Shown piece after piece: positions 1-9,510 of a stretch of DNA of 39,618 nucleotides. The translations under genes and the position numbers were made by a program. The notes under the pieces were generated by a model. It was not told where the DNA came from, did not search any database, and saw only the letters and a program-made list of their open reading frames with translations. Numbering within the stretch: position 1 is the stretch's first letter; each line of letters begins with the position of its first letter. The stretch comes from an uncultured Kiritimatiellota bacterium (GTDB lineage Bacteria > Verrucomicrobiota > Kiritimatiellia > RFP12 > UBA1067): the NCBI GenBank assembly GCA_934635045.1, contig CAKTZA010000032.1, forward strand, positions 1-39,618, in the 5' to 3' direction.

Positions 1-74
1 CGGGAAATCCGCACGTCCGGTTTGATGAGGGGGAAGTCGCATCGGCGAAGCCGAGGCGTGGGTCTCTACTCTAC
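1..74 (+). mobile_element. Group II intron, 3' end (domain V tip and domain VI)
   Basis: The first bases form CGG-GAAA-TCCG, the GNRA-capped tip of a group II intron domain V, followed by the usual continuation CACGTCCGGTTT. A second hairpin then follows (CGGC-GAA-GCCG nested inside CGC/GCG, about 38-57), which fits domain VI. The segment ends in CTCTACTCTAC, with an adenine at 68 lying 7 bases before the predicted 3' splice point after 74. That is the expected place for the branch-point A, and the final AC is the usual group II ending. The 5' part of the intron, including the catalytic triad strand of domain V and any reverse transcriptase, lies outside the window. Recognition is by pattern, without a covariance model. 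Confidence 0.8.
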
Positions 75-2201
75 AACCTTTCGGCTCTCCTTCTTTTCGG
101 ATGCGTCGTGCTGGGCTCCCTGACGGGCCTGGCGGACAATCCGACGGTCGTCTGGTGGACGGGGGCCGCCTCGACTGACCTGTCGGCGGACGCGAACTGG
201 GAGGGTGGAAAGCGTCCGACGCAGGCGTCCGAGGCGATGGGCTTCAAGGCGCAGCCGTCGGCGGATTACACGCTGACGCTGACGGACGACCTCGACTTTC
301 CCGGCACGTGGTGGTTTGCGGAAAATGCTGGTCGGCGAACGTTCGACCTCGGCGGGCACACGCTGACGTTTCGGAAGCCCTACAGCAACCATGACCACAA
401 CAACGCCACGAACGTCATCCGCAACGGCACGGTCGCGTTTGAGGACACGAACGGCAATCCGCTGGAGGTGACGTTCTGGAACGCCTATCGGCGCTGCACG
501 ATGTCCATCGAACACGGCGGTCGCTTCGTCGGCAACCTGAACTTCCAGGATGGCGGCACGCGTCATTTGACGATCGAGGACGGCGGCTCGATGCGCGGTC
601 GTCTCCACAGCCGCGGCAACGACTGCCGCGTCTTCATCCGCGGCGAGGGGTCGTCGCTTGACGCGAACAAAAGCGAGCTTCTTGTCGGCGGACAGGGCTT
701 TCGGTCGCAGGCGTACGTCACGGACGGCGCGGTCGTCTCCAACGTGAGCTACCTCGGCGTCGGCGGCCTCAGTGCCTACCGCGCGGGCGGCGCCGCGTAT
801 CTGTGCGTCTCGAACGCGACGCTTTCGATGTGCCCGAACGGGACCCAGGAGCAGTTCTACATCGGCTGTTGCGGGAACGGATCCGCCAACCACGGCAACC
901 GCATGGACGTGGTCGGCGGCGCCCGGTTCCTTGCGGGCGGCGTGGACGGCGCATATGCCGCGGGCGGCCACATCCTTCTCGCCGTGGGCGACGGCTATTC
1001 GCATTCGAATCTCCTGTATGTCGCCGGCGAGGGGACGACGTTCTCCAACTTCTACTCGGGCTTTGACCGACCGCTGACCGCCGGCCAGAACGGCCTCTTC
1101 AATCGGATTCACTTCACGAGCAATTCGGTGTCCTTCGTGGACACGATCTCGGCGGGCGGCCAGGCCAAGGGATATGGCGACAGCTGCGTGACGTCGCTCT
1201 GGAACCGCGTCACGGTCGACGGCGGGGCGACGCTCGCGGCGACGAACGTGTTTCTGGCGGCGCGCCATTCGGACGACAGGGAGATGCCGCTCTACCTGAC
1301 GAGCCTCGTGGCCTCAAACGTCTTTGAGGTCCTGGAGGGCGGCACGCTCCAGTGTGACTATCGCATTACGTGCGGCGCGCTCTATCCGAGCTTTGACAAT
1401 GCCCTCGTCGTGCGCGGACGCGAGGCCGTTGTGACGGTTGGGTCGGGGTCGGGCGCCGCCCTTGTCGTCGGACAGATGGGATCACGAGGAAACCATGTCG
1501 AGGTGACGGACGGCGCCTCGCTCAAGGTTTCGGGAGACATCCTGATTGGGCGCGAGGACGCGCGCGCCTCGAACAACTGGGTCAGGCTGGACGGCTGCTC
1601 CTTCACGAATGCGACGAGCCGGATTGAGATCGGTTCGTCGGGGAATGCCGGCAACCGCCTGTGGGTCGGCACGGACTCATCGGTCTCCTGCTCCAACGTC
1701 CGGCTGTCGGGTCTGGATTCTGAACTTGTCCTCTCAAACGGCACGCTGCACGTCTCGAACGCGCTTCTTCCCAATTACCAGAACGATCCGGAGACGGATG
1801 GCGGCTCGCGCTTCTCGTTCTTCGGGCCGAGAGCGAAGCTGATGCTCACGGGCGGCAACAGCGGCGACTTCACGAACCGGTGCACGTTCGCGTTCGCAGT
1901 CCCGGAGGGCGGTTACGCGACCGCGCCTGTCGAGTCGTCCAACCAGGCGCTCCACTTGTGCGATGACACGGCCTTCGACTTCGATTTCTCGGCCGTGCGC
2001 CGGACGGGCGTGAAGACGACGCTTTTCCGCTATTCCGGCGGAAACGACACCTGGCGCATCCGCATTTCGCAGAAGACGCTGGAAAGGATCCAGGACGCCG
2101 CGCGCCGACACGCCTCCCGCGCGCGGGTCACGCTCTCGGACGACCGGCGGACGGTCAGCCTCCGCGTGCCGCGCGAAGCGTTCCTGATGATCCTGAGATA
2201 A
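75..2201 (+). CDS. Secreted beta-solenoid (autotransporter-passenger-like) protein, 5' exon outside window
   Basis: About 708 residues are visible. The frame reads directly from the predicted intron splice point into N-L-S-A-L-L-L-F-G-C-V-V-L-G and then GSLTGLA-DN, a normal signal-peptide core with cleavage after GLA. The start codon and basic n-region must therefore lie upstream of the intron. A GTG at 108 could start translation but would destroy the signal peptide. The mature part is rich in Gly, Asn, Ser and Thr, with irregular repeats of the type GG-x-L-x-V-S-N and G-N-x-V. This suggests a parallel beta-helix resembling the autotransporter-associated beta-strand proteins common in PVC bacteria. 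No catalytic motif, beta-barrel or PEP-CTERM anchor is seen; it ends in -EAFLMILR. The role is unknown, perhaps surface adhesion or carbohydrate binding. Confidence 0.75.
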   Translation, partial: NLSALLLFGCVVLGSLTGLADNPTVVWWTGAASTDLSADANWEGGKRPTQASEAMGFKAQPSADYTLTLTDDLDFPGTWWFAENAGRRTFDLGGHTLTFRKPYSNHDHNNATNVIRNGTVAFEDTNGNPLEVTFWNAYRRCTMSIEHGGRFVGNLNFQDGGTRHLTIEDGGSMRGRLHSRGNDCRVFIRGEGSSLDANKSELLVGGQGFRSQAYVTDGAVVSNVSYLGVGGLSAYRAGGAAYLCVSNATLSMCPNGTQEQFYIGCCGNGSANHGNRMDVVGGARFLAGGVDGAYAAGGHILLAVGDGYSHSNLLYVAGEGTTFSNFYSGFDRPLTAGQNGLFNRIHFTSNSVSFVDTISAGGQAKGYGDSCVTSLWNRVTVDGGATLAATNVFLAARHSDDREMPLYLTSLVASNVFEVLEGGTLQCDYRITCGALYPSFDNALVVRGREAVVTVGSGSGAALVVGQMGSRGNHVEVTDGASLKVSGDILIGREDARASNNWVRLDGCSFTNATSRIEIGSSGNAGNRLWVGTDSSVSCSNVRLSGLDSELVLSNGTLHVSNALLPNYQNDPETDGGSRFSFFGPRAKLMLTGGNSGDFTNRCTFAFAVPEGGYATAPVESSNQALHLCDDTAFDFDFSAVRRTGVKTTLFRYSGGNDTWRIRISQKTLERIQDAARRHASRARVTLSDDRRTVSLRVPREAFLMILR

Positions 2202-2205
2202 GGAG
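2200..2205 (+). promoter_or_regulatory. Shine-Dalgarno AAGGAG choosing among three ATGs
   Basis: AAGGAG overlaps the preceding stop codon and is followed by three consecutive in-frame ATGs at 2206, 2209 and 2212. Only the third leaves a normal gap (6 bases) to the Shine-Dalgarno sequence, so 2212 is preferred. The overlap suggests translational coupling with the upstream gene. Confidence 0.7.
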
Positions 2206-2211
2206 ATGATG

Positions 2212-5200
2212 ATGGAAGGACTTGCAAGACCTCGGACGCGACAAGCGCGTCCCTCCCGTACCTTCGCAAAACAGCAAAAGTTCGCTGTCCTATTCGGTCT
2301 TGCGCTGGCGGTCTCCGTGTCGTTTGGCCGGCAGACGGTCGAGGCTGACTTGCGGCTGCTCGGCAAGGTCTCGGCCGAGGCCTTGGCCGCGCCGGACGGC
2401 TCGGTCACGACGTTCCTCAGCTGCGAGACGCCCGAACAGGCGCGGATGGCGGCTTCCAAGTTCCTGACGGACATTTTGCGCTTCGGCGACGACGCGGGGC
2501 TCTTCGCCGTCGGGCATCGTGGCTGCCGCGCGGCGGCGGTCTTCTCGCGGAAGGGCGCGCCGGCGCTGCCGGACGGCTTCTCGCCCGCCGTGACGAACGC
2601 CTATCCGCTCTGGTTCGACCGCTTCGACAACCGTCCGGTCGTCATGGGGCAGGGCGGCTGGGGCCATCTCCCCACGAACTTCGTCGAGGGCGTCGAATGG
2701 AGCGCACGGCAGGGCTTCGGCCTCTTCGGGGCCAATTATGGCGCCCCCGCCTGGGTTGCGCCCGGCGTCTGGAACCACGCGCTCGGCGACGCGATCGCCG
2801 CGTACGCGAAGAGGCTTGGCGTCGGCTATCTCGACTATCCGCTCATGGCGCACGCGGAGAATCCCGCCTGGTTCTGGAACGAGATCCCGCTTCCGTACGC
2901 GACGGGGAAGGACGGCGCGATCGCGCCGACGAGCTTCGCCTACTTCAAGTACGCCGCGCACGGCAGCGACTGGCCGATGCCGAAGATCGCGGACCTGATC
3001 GACTACGACAACCAGGCGTGCGCCCGTCACTACGCGAGGGACGACCATTTCATCGCCCATTTCGGCTCGGTCGAGAAGGGGTCGGGCCAGGCGGCCAGCC
3101 TGCCGGGCTTTGTCGGCGACGAGGACATCGTCACGATGCGCGAGATCGTCGGCTGGAAGCCGGGCGTCTCGGTCGACCTGCGTGGCACGTGGACGCTGGA
3201 CGACGGGGCGAATCCGCCGCGGCCGGTCGATGCGGGAGATCCGGTCCTGCTCGCCTACGCCTCCAAGGAGGACGGCTTCACGCTGACGCGCACGTTCGAT
3301 CTCGCGGGCGACCTCGGCAAGGCGCGCTACCTGCACCTCTCCTGCGGCAACTGGCACGGAGGGATTTCGGAAGTCGGCGAGGTGACCGTGAACGGTCGCG
3401 CCGCGCAGGACCTCACGCGCCGCGTGCCGCTGACGGGCGACCTTGACATCTGCTATGATCTCGCGGGGCTTCTCCGCGTCGGCACGAACGAGATTGCGCT
3501 CAAGGGCCTTCGGGCGCCGGTCTCGTACTATGCCTTTCTCGGCGCGGACGGGCGCTTCGCCTATCCGAGCGACGACGAGCGGAAGAATCGCGCGTTCTTT
3601 GCGCTTTCCGAGACGGCCGCGAAGAGGGTCATCGCGTATGACGCGCGACGGCTGCGGGCCCACCGGGCCGGCGATCCCGCCGGGCGGCCCCAGTTCATGA
3701 TGTGCCAGACGGCGATCGGCGACCTGAGCTTTGACATCCTGCACCGCTACGGCGGCTACCAGCACGACACCGGGCAGACGCAGGCCTGCTGGGCGCCCTG
3801 GTGTTCGCGCTACTGGAAGACGCGCGGCGACCCCGTCTCCTGCGAGAACGGCGGCGTGCCGCCGGACGTCACGCGTCTGCGCCAGATGTTCACGCAGTAC
3901 CTGATGCTCGGCAACGACGCGGTGAACCTGCTGTTCGACCCCGACATGTTCCGCGCGAACGGCAAGGGCGCGTGGATCGAGAGCCACCGGGCGTGGCTCG
4001 ACTGCCTCGGCAAGCACGACCGCGACGAATTCGACATCTGCGTGATGCGCTCGATCCGGAACGCCTCGCGCCTGCGCGACCCGAACCCGTGGCGGCTCGA
4101 TCCGTCCCGTGGCGTCCTTCAGGCGACAGGGCGCGTGCCGGGGCTGATCGACCCATCCGACCTGGTGGCCGACCGGCCGTGGACGCGCGTGAAGTTCATC
4201 ATGGACGCCGCGACGACGATCCTGACGCCCGAGGAGGCCGAGGCCGTCGCGCGCTTCGTCCGGGCGGGCGGAACGTTCATCGCCAACGAGCACACGGGGA
4301 CGCACACGCACCTGAAGCGGAACGTCTGGCCGTTGTTCGCCGCGCTTGGCCTCCCGGCGCAAGCCGTCCTGCGCGGCGGGACGGATCCCGTCAACTGCCG
4401 CACGTTCGCCATCGGGAAGGGGCGGCTTGTCTGCCTGTGGAGCGGCGCGTGGTGGCGCACGCGCGACGACGGGCGCAAGTTCAACTTCGAGGACCCCGCG
4501 CAGGTCCCCGCGCTCGGCGACCTGCTCGACCGCCTGGGCGTGCCGCGCACGTCGGGCGGCGCCCAGCTCAAGGGGATGCGCGACTGCTTTGCCGAGGTCT
4601 GGCGCTCGAAGAACGGCCTCTACGACCTCTGCCTACTCGCGCTGATGGGCGGCACGAACAGCGTCTCGGCCTCGCCGCGCTTCCATGTCTCGAGCCGGGT
4701 CGGCCGTCTTGTCGAGCTGTCCGCCGAGGGCCATCCCGAGCGTCCGTTCGCGCAGGACGCGGAAAACCGCCTGACGCTGACGGACGTCCCGCTGGAGCCG
4801 TTCGAGTCGCGCGTCTACGCGGCGCTGCGCGAGGACGCCGGGTTTGCGCCGCTCTACTGGCTGAAGTCGCTCGAACGCCGCTGGTATGCGCTTGAACCCG
4901 TGCCGGAGGCGCCGAAGCCGGCGGTAGCCACTGCCGCCGAGGGACGCTTCCTGCCGCTGCAGGGGGGCTGGACGCACGTCGAGAGCGGTCGCGCCGTGAC
5001 GCTCGGATCGTATGTGACGATGGGGCTGGACGACCCGGCCGCGCAGGCGACGTTCGTGAAGCGTTTTGCCGTCCCGCCCGCCTGGAAGGGCCGTCGCGTC
5101 ATGCTGAAGTTCGCGTCGCAGGGCTACGTGACGGGGCTGAATCCGCGCGCGACGGTGAAGGTCGGCGGCGTGGCCGTTCCGCGCACGGACAACCTGTCCT

Positions 5201-5640
5201 TTCGCGCGGCGCTTCCCGACGCGGGCGAGGTGACGCTTGAAGTCGCGATTGACGGGCGGCTGCCGGCCGGCGCGCGGCGGTATCTGCCGAGCGGCGTCCA
5301 CGGCGTCTTCTACGCCGAGGCGCGTCCGCAGCCGACGGAGACGGCGCCGCTGAAGGACTTCGCGCCCGGCCTTGCCGGCTGCGTCCGCACGGCTTTCGCG
5401 ACGCCTGCGACGGGCGGACGCGTCTTTCTGGCCTCGGAAGCGAAGATGAACTACCTTCTTCTCAACGGCGTGATGCTTCAGGTGCCGCCGACGATGGAGG
5501 CGGTTGACGTGACGGGCCTCCTGCGGCGGGACGGACGACCGAACGTCCTGCGCTGGTGGCCGCAATGCGGTCGCGACGAGCCGGACTGGCGGACGAAGCC
5601 GCCGAAGACGGTTCCGCGCGCGTGGCTGGAGCTGCCTTAG
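2212..5640 (+). CDS. Large secreted GH-A-like glycoside hydrolase, paralogue A
   Basis: 1142 residues. A signal peptide (hydrophobic stretch FAVLFGLALAVSVSFG, about 20-36) follows an unusually long basic n-region. A family-specific N-terminal module comes next, then a putative TIM barrel, a galactose-binding-like jelly roll starting at DLRGTW (about 323-430) inserted in the barrel, the barrel remainder, an A4/amidotransferase-like domain (VRAGGTFIANEH, about 660-790), and C-terminal jelly rolls (about 910-1142). The order resembles GH42-like enzymes and the genes at 5684 and 12304. A Glu in VSCENGG (about residue 545) aligns with the presumed nucleophile of those genes. I could not find the equivalent of their acid/base Glu, so this copy may be altered or inactive. 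Substrate unknown; exported. It is coupled to the upstream gene. Confidence 0.7.
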   Translation: MEGLARPRTRQARPSRTFAKQQKFAVLFGLALAVSVSFGRQTVEADLRLLGKVSAEALAAPDGSVTTFLSCETPEQARMAASKFLTDILRFGDDAGLFAVGHRGCRAAAVFSRKGAPALPDGFSPAVTNAYPLWFDRFDNRPVVMGQGGWGHLPTNFVEGVEWSARQGFGLFGANYGAPAWVAPGVWNHALGDAIAAYAKRLGVGYLDYPLMAHAENPAWFWNEIPLPYATGKDGAIAPTSFAYFKYAAHGSDWPMPKIADLIDYDNQACARHYARDDHFIAHFGSVEKGSGQAASLPGFVGDEDIVTMREIVGWKPGVSVDLRGTWTLDDGANPPRPVDAGDPVLLAYASKEDGFTLTRTFDLAGDLGKARYLHLSCGNWHGGISEVGEVTVNGRAAQDLTRRVPLTGDLDICYDLAGLLRVGTNEIALKGLRAPVSYYAFLGADGRFAYPSDDERKNRAFFALSETAAKRVIAYDARRLRAHRAGDPAGRPQFMMCQTAIGDLSFDILHRYGGYQHDTGQTQACWAPWCSRYWKTRGDPVSCENGGVPPDVTRLRQMFTQYLMLGNDAVNLLFDPDMFRANGKGAWIESHRAWLDCLGKHDRDEFDICVMRSIRNASRLRDPNPWRLDPSRGVLQATGRVPGLIDPSDLVADRPWTRVKFIMDAATTILTPEEAEAVARFVRAGGTFIANEHTGTHTHLKRNVWPLFAALGLPAQAVLRGGTDPVNCRTFAIGKGRLVCLWSGAWWRTRDDGRKFNFEDPAQVPALGDLLDRLGVPRTSGGAQLKGMRDCFAEVWRSKNGLYDLCLLALMGGTNSVSASPRFHVSSRVGRLVELSAEGHPERPFAQDAENRLTLTDVPLEPFESRVYAALREDAGFAPLYWLKSLERRWYALEPVPEAPKPAVATAAEGRFLPLQGGWTHVESGRAVTLGSYVTMGLDDPAAQATFVKRFAVPPAWKGRRVMLKFASQGYVTGLNPRATVKVGGVAVPRTDNLSFRAALPDAGEVTLEVAIDGRLPAGARRYLPSGVHGVFYAEARPQPTETAPLKDFAPGLAGCVRTAFATPATGGRVFLASEAKMNYLLLNGVMLQVPPTMEAVDVTGLLRRDGRPNVLRWWPQCGRDEPDWRTKPPKTVPRAWLELP
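2234..2252 (+). repeat. REP-like palindrome inside the start of a coding region
   Basis: GGACGCG-acaag-CGCGTCC is a perfect 7-bp stem with a 5-base loop. It resembles the GC-rich REP palindromes scattered through PVC genomes. It is translated as part of the n-region of the signal peptide of the gene at 2212 (residues around R-T-R-Q-A-R-P-S). I saw no second copy in the window. Confidence 0.5.
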
Positions 5641-5659
5641 GCCGCGCATTCGGAGATTT

Positions 5660-5668
5660 TGATAAAAT
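5660..5668 (+). promoter_or_regulatory. Putative extended -10 box TGATAAAAT
   Basis: TGaTAAAAT lies in the 43-bp gap before the gene at 5684 and matches the TGn-TAnnnT form of other promoters in this window. No convincing -35 is seen. A start about 7 bases downstream would leave a leader of under 10 bases with no Shine-Dalgarno sequence. Confidence 0.45.
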
Positions 5669-5683
5669 ACGGACATCTGGAAA

Positions 5684-8600
5684 ATGAAAATGAGAACGAA
5701 GGTCGGAATTCTTTTCATGGGCGTCGCGGCGCTTGCCGCGCAGGAGGCGTCGGCAGACGCTGTGCAAGGGGCGGCGTGGCGCGTCGTCAGCCGGCTGGAG
5801 ACGGCCGAGACGGCGGACCTGCGCGGCTTCGGGCGTTGCGCCGTGACGTGCGAGACGATGACGGACGGCGCACGGCGCGTGGACGCATTCCGGTTCGCGA
5901 CGGCTTCGGCGACGAACGCCGAGACAGTCGCGGGCAAGTTCCTGCACGACGTGCGGAAAGGCGCGGGCGTCGCGGAAAGGGACGGCGTGCTGGAAGCGCC
6001 CGGCGCCGCGTTCGCCGTGGCGCGGCGCGGAACGGAGGCCGTCATTCTCGCCGCGCCGGACGCGGCGACGCTGGTGGACTGGCTGGGCGTGCACCCCGAC
6101 GTGCGCGACGGGCTGGTCACGCAGGCGGCGTGTCCCGAGTGGATGTCGCCGTTCGCCTGGGGCACCTACGGCATGGGCGGGCTCGAGGACTTCCACAACT
6201 GGATGAACCGGGCCGGCGCGAAGCGCGGCGAGCAGCTCGATCCGCGCGAGGACTTCGCCTTCCTGAAGGAGATGGGCGGGATGCACTTCGACAACTGGCT
6301 TGAGCTCGAGGGCCAGGACGACTCGGACGGAATCGTCGCGGCGAACGGCGTCCGCTGGAAGGCGAAGTACGCCGAGGATCAGGGCATTCCCTACGCCTAC
6401 CGCCTCTACATGCCGTGCAACGGGTTCGACTGGATAGCCCGCCGGTTCGCCGACCACATGGAACAGCCCGCGCCGTGGATGATGAACGGCTGGCTGCGCT
6501 ACGACCACGCCCATCAGCCGCACATCAGCTGGTACGACGCGGACATCTGGTGCTACATCGGTCGGCAGACCGCTGACGTGATGCGGAAGTTCAAGACGCC
6601 CGCCGTGCGCGGGTGGATGCATCCGGCCGGAGAAATCGTCCATCAGCCCTGGTACGACATGCACGGCGACTATTCGCCCGCCGCGAAGGCCGACTGGACC
6701 GCCTTCCTGAAGCGAAACGGCGTCACGCTGTCCGAGGCGAGCGAGATGTATTCGCGCGGGGAGAACGGATTTGTCAGCTGGGACCAGGTCGAGCCGCCGG
6801 AATTCGCGACGTTCGCGGGGCTCCCGGGGCTGGTGAAGGATCTTGCGGGCACGTGGTTCTCGTCGTCGAACCGCACGGACTGGACGGCGCTCGCGATGCC
6901 CGGCAACCTCGATTACCTTAAGTATTACGACACGGCCGGAAACGACCGTCAGTCGAAGACGCCGCGCCGGATGCGCCGGTTCTTCGGCTGGGATCCGGCC
7001 GTCGCCGCCGGCAGGAAGGTCTACCTCTACTTCTTCCCGATGTCGCCGGTCAACGTGCGCCACGAGGTCACGCTCAACGGCGAGAAGGTCGCCGACGTCG
7101 GGACGTGGTGCGCGCTGGACGTGACGGACCGTCTGCGCACGGGCGCGAACGAGCTCGAGTTCCTCATGCGCGGGCACTTCTGGAACGGGCGCGTCTTCCT
7201 CTCGACGCAGGAACCGGCCGTCTACCCGAACCTCGGCGCGGCGCGGAACAGGATGTACGCGCTCTGGAACGACTGGCGTCGCGACGCGAAGCGGCGCAAG
7301 CTCGAGATCGTCTTCGAGGCCATGCGCCAGGCCGATCCCGACGCCCCGATCAAGATGATGGCGCCGATCACGCTCGGCACGCCGATCACGGACGAGCTGA
7401 TGCGCGACTGGGGCGGGTTCGCCCACTTCACGGGCGAGGGCATCTGGTACTTCCCCTGGTACAAGCGGTACGGTCGGCTCTGGGGCTATCCGGGCACGAG
7501 CGAGCTTGCCGGGCCCTATGCCACCGTCGAAGACGCGCGGCGGTCGACGCTCCGCGTCTTCCTCGCGGGACTTGACATGCACGAGCCCGTGTTCCTGACG
7601 CAGACGTATTCGCGCAATCCGTCCGTGCGCGCGTGGTGGCTCGCGCATCGCGGCCTGCTGCAGCGGATGGGGACCTATGACATCGACATCGCGGGGCCGC
7701 AGGTCCTCATCTACCGCCGTTCGCTCCTGACGATGGACAGCTTCCCCGCGCCGGAGCCGCTTGTCGGCGTGAAGGGGCATGACGTCAACACGCCGTGGGA
7801 CTGGGACATCGGGCGCGGCGCGCTGCAGTCGCTCGGGCAGTCCATGCTCTACATCGACGACGACGGCGTCGCGGCGGGCAAGATGCGCGGCTTCAGGGTC
7901 ATGGTCGACAGCGGCAACGAGATCCACGACCCGGCGCGCCTCGCGGAAATCGCCGACTGGGTGAAGGCGGGCGGCACGTTCATCGCCTGGCCGTTCACGG
8001 GGCGTTCCCTCGCGACGGCGAACGACGCCTGGCCGATCGCCGCGCTCGCGGGGGCGAAGGCGGCGAAGCTGCGGCCCCTCGGCGGCACGGTGACGTGGAA
8101 GGGGCGCGCGTATCCCGACACGGGACGGACGGTCGACTCGAACGGCAACAACCGGAACGACTATTCGGTCGAGCTCGCGCCGACGGACGCCGCGACCGAG
8201 ATTGCCGCGACGTACGAGAACGGCGCGGCGGCGGTCACCGTGCGCCGGCTCGGCAAGGGCCGGGTCGTCTGGCTCGGCAGCGCGTTCGCGCGCGACAGCC
8301 GCGACGTCATGGGCATCTGGTGGCCGGGCGCGGGGGAGACGGCGTTCTGGAAGGAGCTTCTCGCCGACGTCGGCGCGGACGCGGCCGTCTGCACGACGGA
8401 CGACCCGCTCGTCTGGGCCCAGCCCTACCGCTCCGGTGACGGGCTGGACGCCGTGACCGTCCTCTGCAACTTCAACACGAACGGCATGCAGAAGGCGCGC
8501 GTCGCCCTGCGCGTGCCGCGCCGGCCCGCCGCGCTGACGGCGTGGAGCGCGCGCGGCGAGGAAAGCCTCGCGTTCGACTTCGCCGACGGCGTCTGCACGT

Positions 8601-9481
8601 TCGCGGCGGACCTCGCGGCGCAGGAGGCGATGGTCGTGAACGCCCGCGTCTACGAGCCGGCGGATGCCGTCGGACACTGGTGGAAGGAGTGCCAGTCCGC
8701 CTGGCGCGAACTCAAGAAGCCGACGCGCGACTTCTCGAACTACGCGCAGGGCAAGTGGAAGGACCCGACGCAGGACCTCAAGGCAGGCTGGACGTTCGCG
8801 GACTCCGGGAAGCCGTGCGTCGCCGACGCGCTCCAGTTCTGGGGCCTCGCCGACGGCGCGTCCGCGACGATCACGAAGACGTTCGACCTCGACGACCCGA
8901 AATGGCTGCAGGGAGGGCGCGTGCGCTTCGTCTGCGGCGCGTGGGTGGGGCCGAACTTCCTGTCGTCCGCCAAGATCACGCTGAACGGCGTCGTCCTGCG
9001 CGAGAAGACGACGACGGGCGAGCGCGTCGCCGAAGACGTGACCAACCTGCTCAAGCCGACGGGGAACGTCCTCACGTTCGCGTTCGACGCGCCGCCGAAA
9101 GGCCGCCGCTTCACGGGCGTGAACGGTGCGGTCTACCTCTTCCACCGCGCGTTTGCCGAAGAGTCCTTCGCGCTCGCGAAGCTGCCGACGCGGCAGTTCG
9201 TCCCGAAGGAATGGGAAGGAAGGTGCCGTGTCTTCGTCCACATGGAGCCGAAGCCCGGCGCGCGCGTGACCGTCCCGCTCGGCGTCGAGACGCTGAACGG
9301 GCGCTACATGCGCCGGCACCATCACCGCTTCGGGAACATGACCGACGTCGACGTCACGTCGATCCTGCGCTTTGGCGAGGAGAACGTGCTGAAGCCTTGC
9401 GGCGATCCGCCGCGCGGCGGCTGGGACTTCTCGAAGATCGACGTCCGGCTGGAGCTGTACCCCATTGACGGCATCCGCTAA
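5684..9481 (+). CDS. Large secreted GH-A-like glycoside hydrolase, paralogue B
   Basis: 1265 residues. The signal peptide is MKMRTKVGILFMGVAALAA. A family N-terminal module (about 25-150) is followed by a GH42-like TIM barrel with a plausible acid/base Glu317 in HPAGEIVHQ and nucleophile Glu607 in GTSELAG. These Glu residues are 290 apart because a galactose-binding-like jelly roll (from DLAGTW, about 386) interrupts the barrel. An A4-like domain follows (VDSGNEIHD to VKAGGTFIAWP, about 735-870), then two C-terminal jelly rolls carrying RRHHHRFG near residue 1211. The fold assignment comes from motif order and resemblance to GH42; the CAZy family is uncertain. It acts outside the cytoplasm, on an unknown polysaccharide. 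ATG 5684 is chosen for the signal peptide; ATG 5690 is also possible. Confidence 0.72.
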   Translation: MKMRTKVGILFMGVAALAAQEASADAVQGAAWRVVSRLETAETADLRGFGRCAVTCETMTDGARRVDAFRFATASATNAETVAGKFLHDVRKGAGVAERDGVLEAPGAAFAVARRGTEAVILAAPDAATLVDWLGVHPDVRDGLVTQAACPEWMSPFAWGTYGMGGLEDFHNWMNRAGAKRGEQLDPREDFAFLKEMGGMHFDNWLELEGQDDSDGIVAANGVRWKAKYAEDQGIPYAYRLYMPCNGFDWIARRFADHMEQPAPWMMNGWLRYDHAHQPHISWYDADIWCYIGRQTADVMRKFKTPAVRGWMHPAGEIVHQPWYDMHGDYSPAAKADWTAFLKRNGVTLSEASEMYSRGENGFVSWDQVEPPEFATFAGLPGLVKDLAGTWFSSSNRTDWTALAMPGNLDYLKYYDTAGNDRQSKTPRRMRRFFGWDPAVAAGRKVYLYFFPMSPVNVRHEVTLNGEKVADVGTWCALDVTDRLRTGANELEFLMRGHFWNGRVFLSTQEPAVYPNLGAARNRMYALWNDWRRDAKRRKLEIVFEAMRQADPDAPIKMMAPITLGTPITDELMRDWGGFAHFTGEGIWYFPWYKRYGRLWGYPGTSELAGPYATVEDARRSTLRVFLAGLDMHEPVFLTQTYSRNPSVRAWWLAHRGLLQRMGTYDIDIAGPQVLIYRRSLLTMDSFPAPEPLVGVKGHDVNTPWDWDIGRGALQSLGQSMLYIDDDGVAAGKMRGFRVMVDSGNEIHDPARLAEIADWVKAGGTFIAWPFTGRSLATANDAWPIAALAGAKAAKLRPLGGTVTWKGRAYPDTGRTVDSNGNNRNDYSVELAPTDAATEIAATYENGAAAVTVRRLGKGRVVWLGSAFARDSRDVMGIWWPGAGETAFWKELLADVGADAAVCTTDDPLVWAQPYRSGDGLDAVTVLCNFNTNGMQKARVALRVPRRPAALTAWSARGEESLAFDFADGVCTFAADLAAQEAMVVNARVYEPADAVGHWWKECQSAWRELKKPTRDFSNYAQGKWKDPTQDLKAGWTFADSGKPCVADALQFWGLADGASATITKTFDLDDPKWLQGGRVRFVCGAWVGPNFLSSAKITLNGVVLREKTTTGERVAEDVTNLLKPTGNVLTFAFDAPPKGRRFTGVNGAVYLFHRAFAEESFALAKLPTRQFVPKEWEGRCRVFVHMEPKPGARVTVPLGVETLNGRYMRRHHHRFGNMTDVDVTSILRFGEENVLKPCGDPPRGGWDFSKIDVRLELYPIDGIR

Positions 9482-9510
9482 AGGCCGCAGGCCATGAGCG
9501 CGAACGCGAA

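Noticed and set aside
108..2201. GTG 108 as the true start of the beta-solenoid gene
   Set aside because: It would cut off most of the signal-peptide core, which continues in frame up to the predicted intron splice point.
2030..2201. C-terminal anchor (PEP-CTERM or autotransporter barrel) in the beta-solenoid protein
   Set aside because: No PEP motif, membrane helix plus basic tail, or beta-barrel pattern is present before the stop.
9482..9500. Hairpin GGCC-GCA-GGCC after the stop at 9481 as a terminator
   Set aside because: The stem is only 4 bp and is not followed by a T run.
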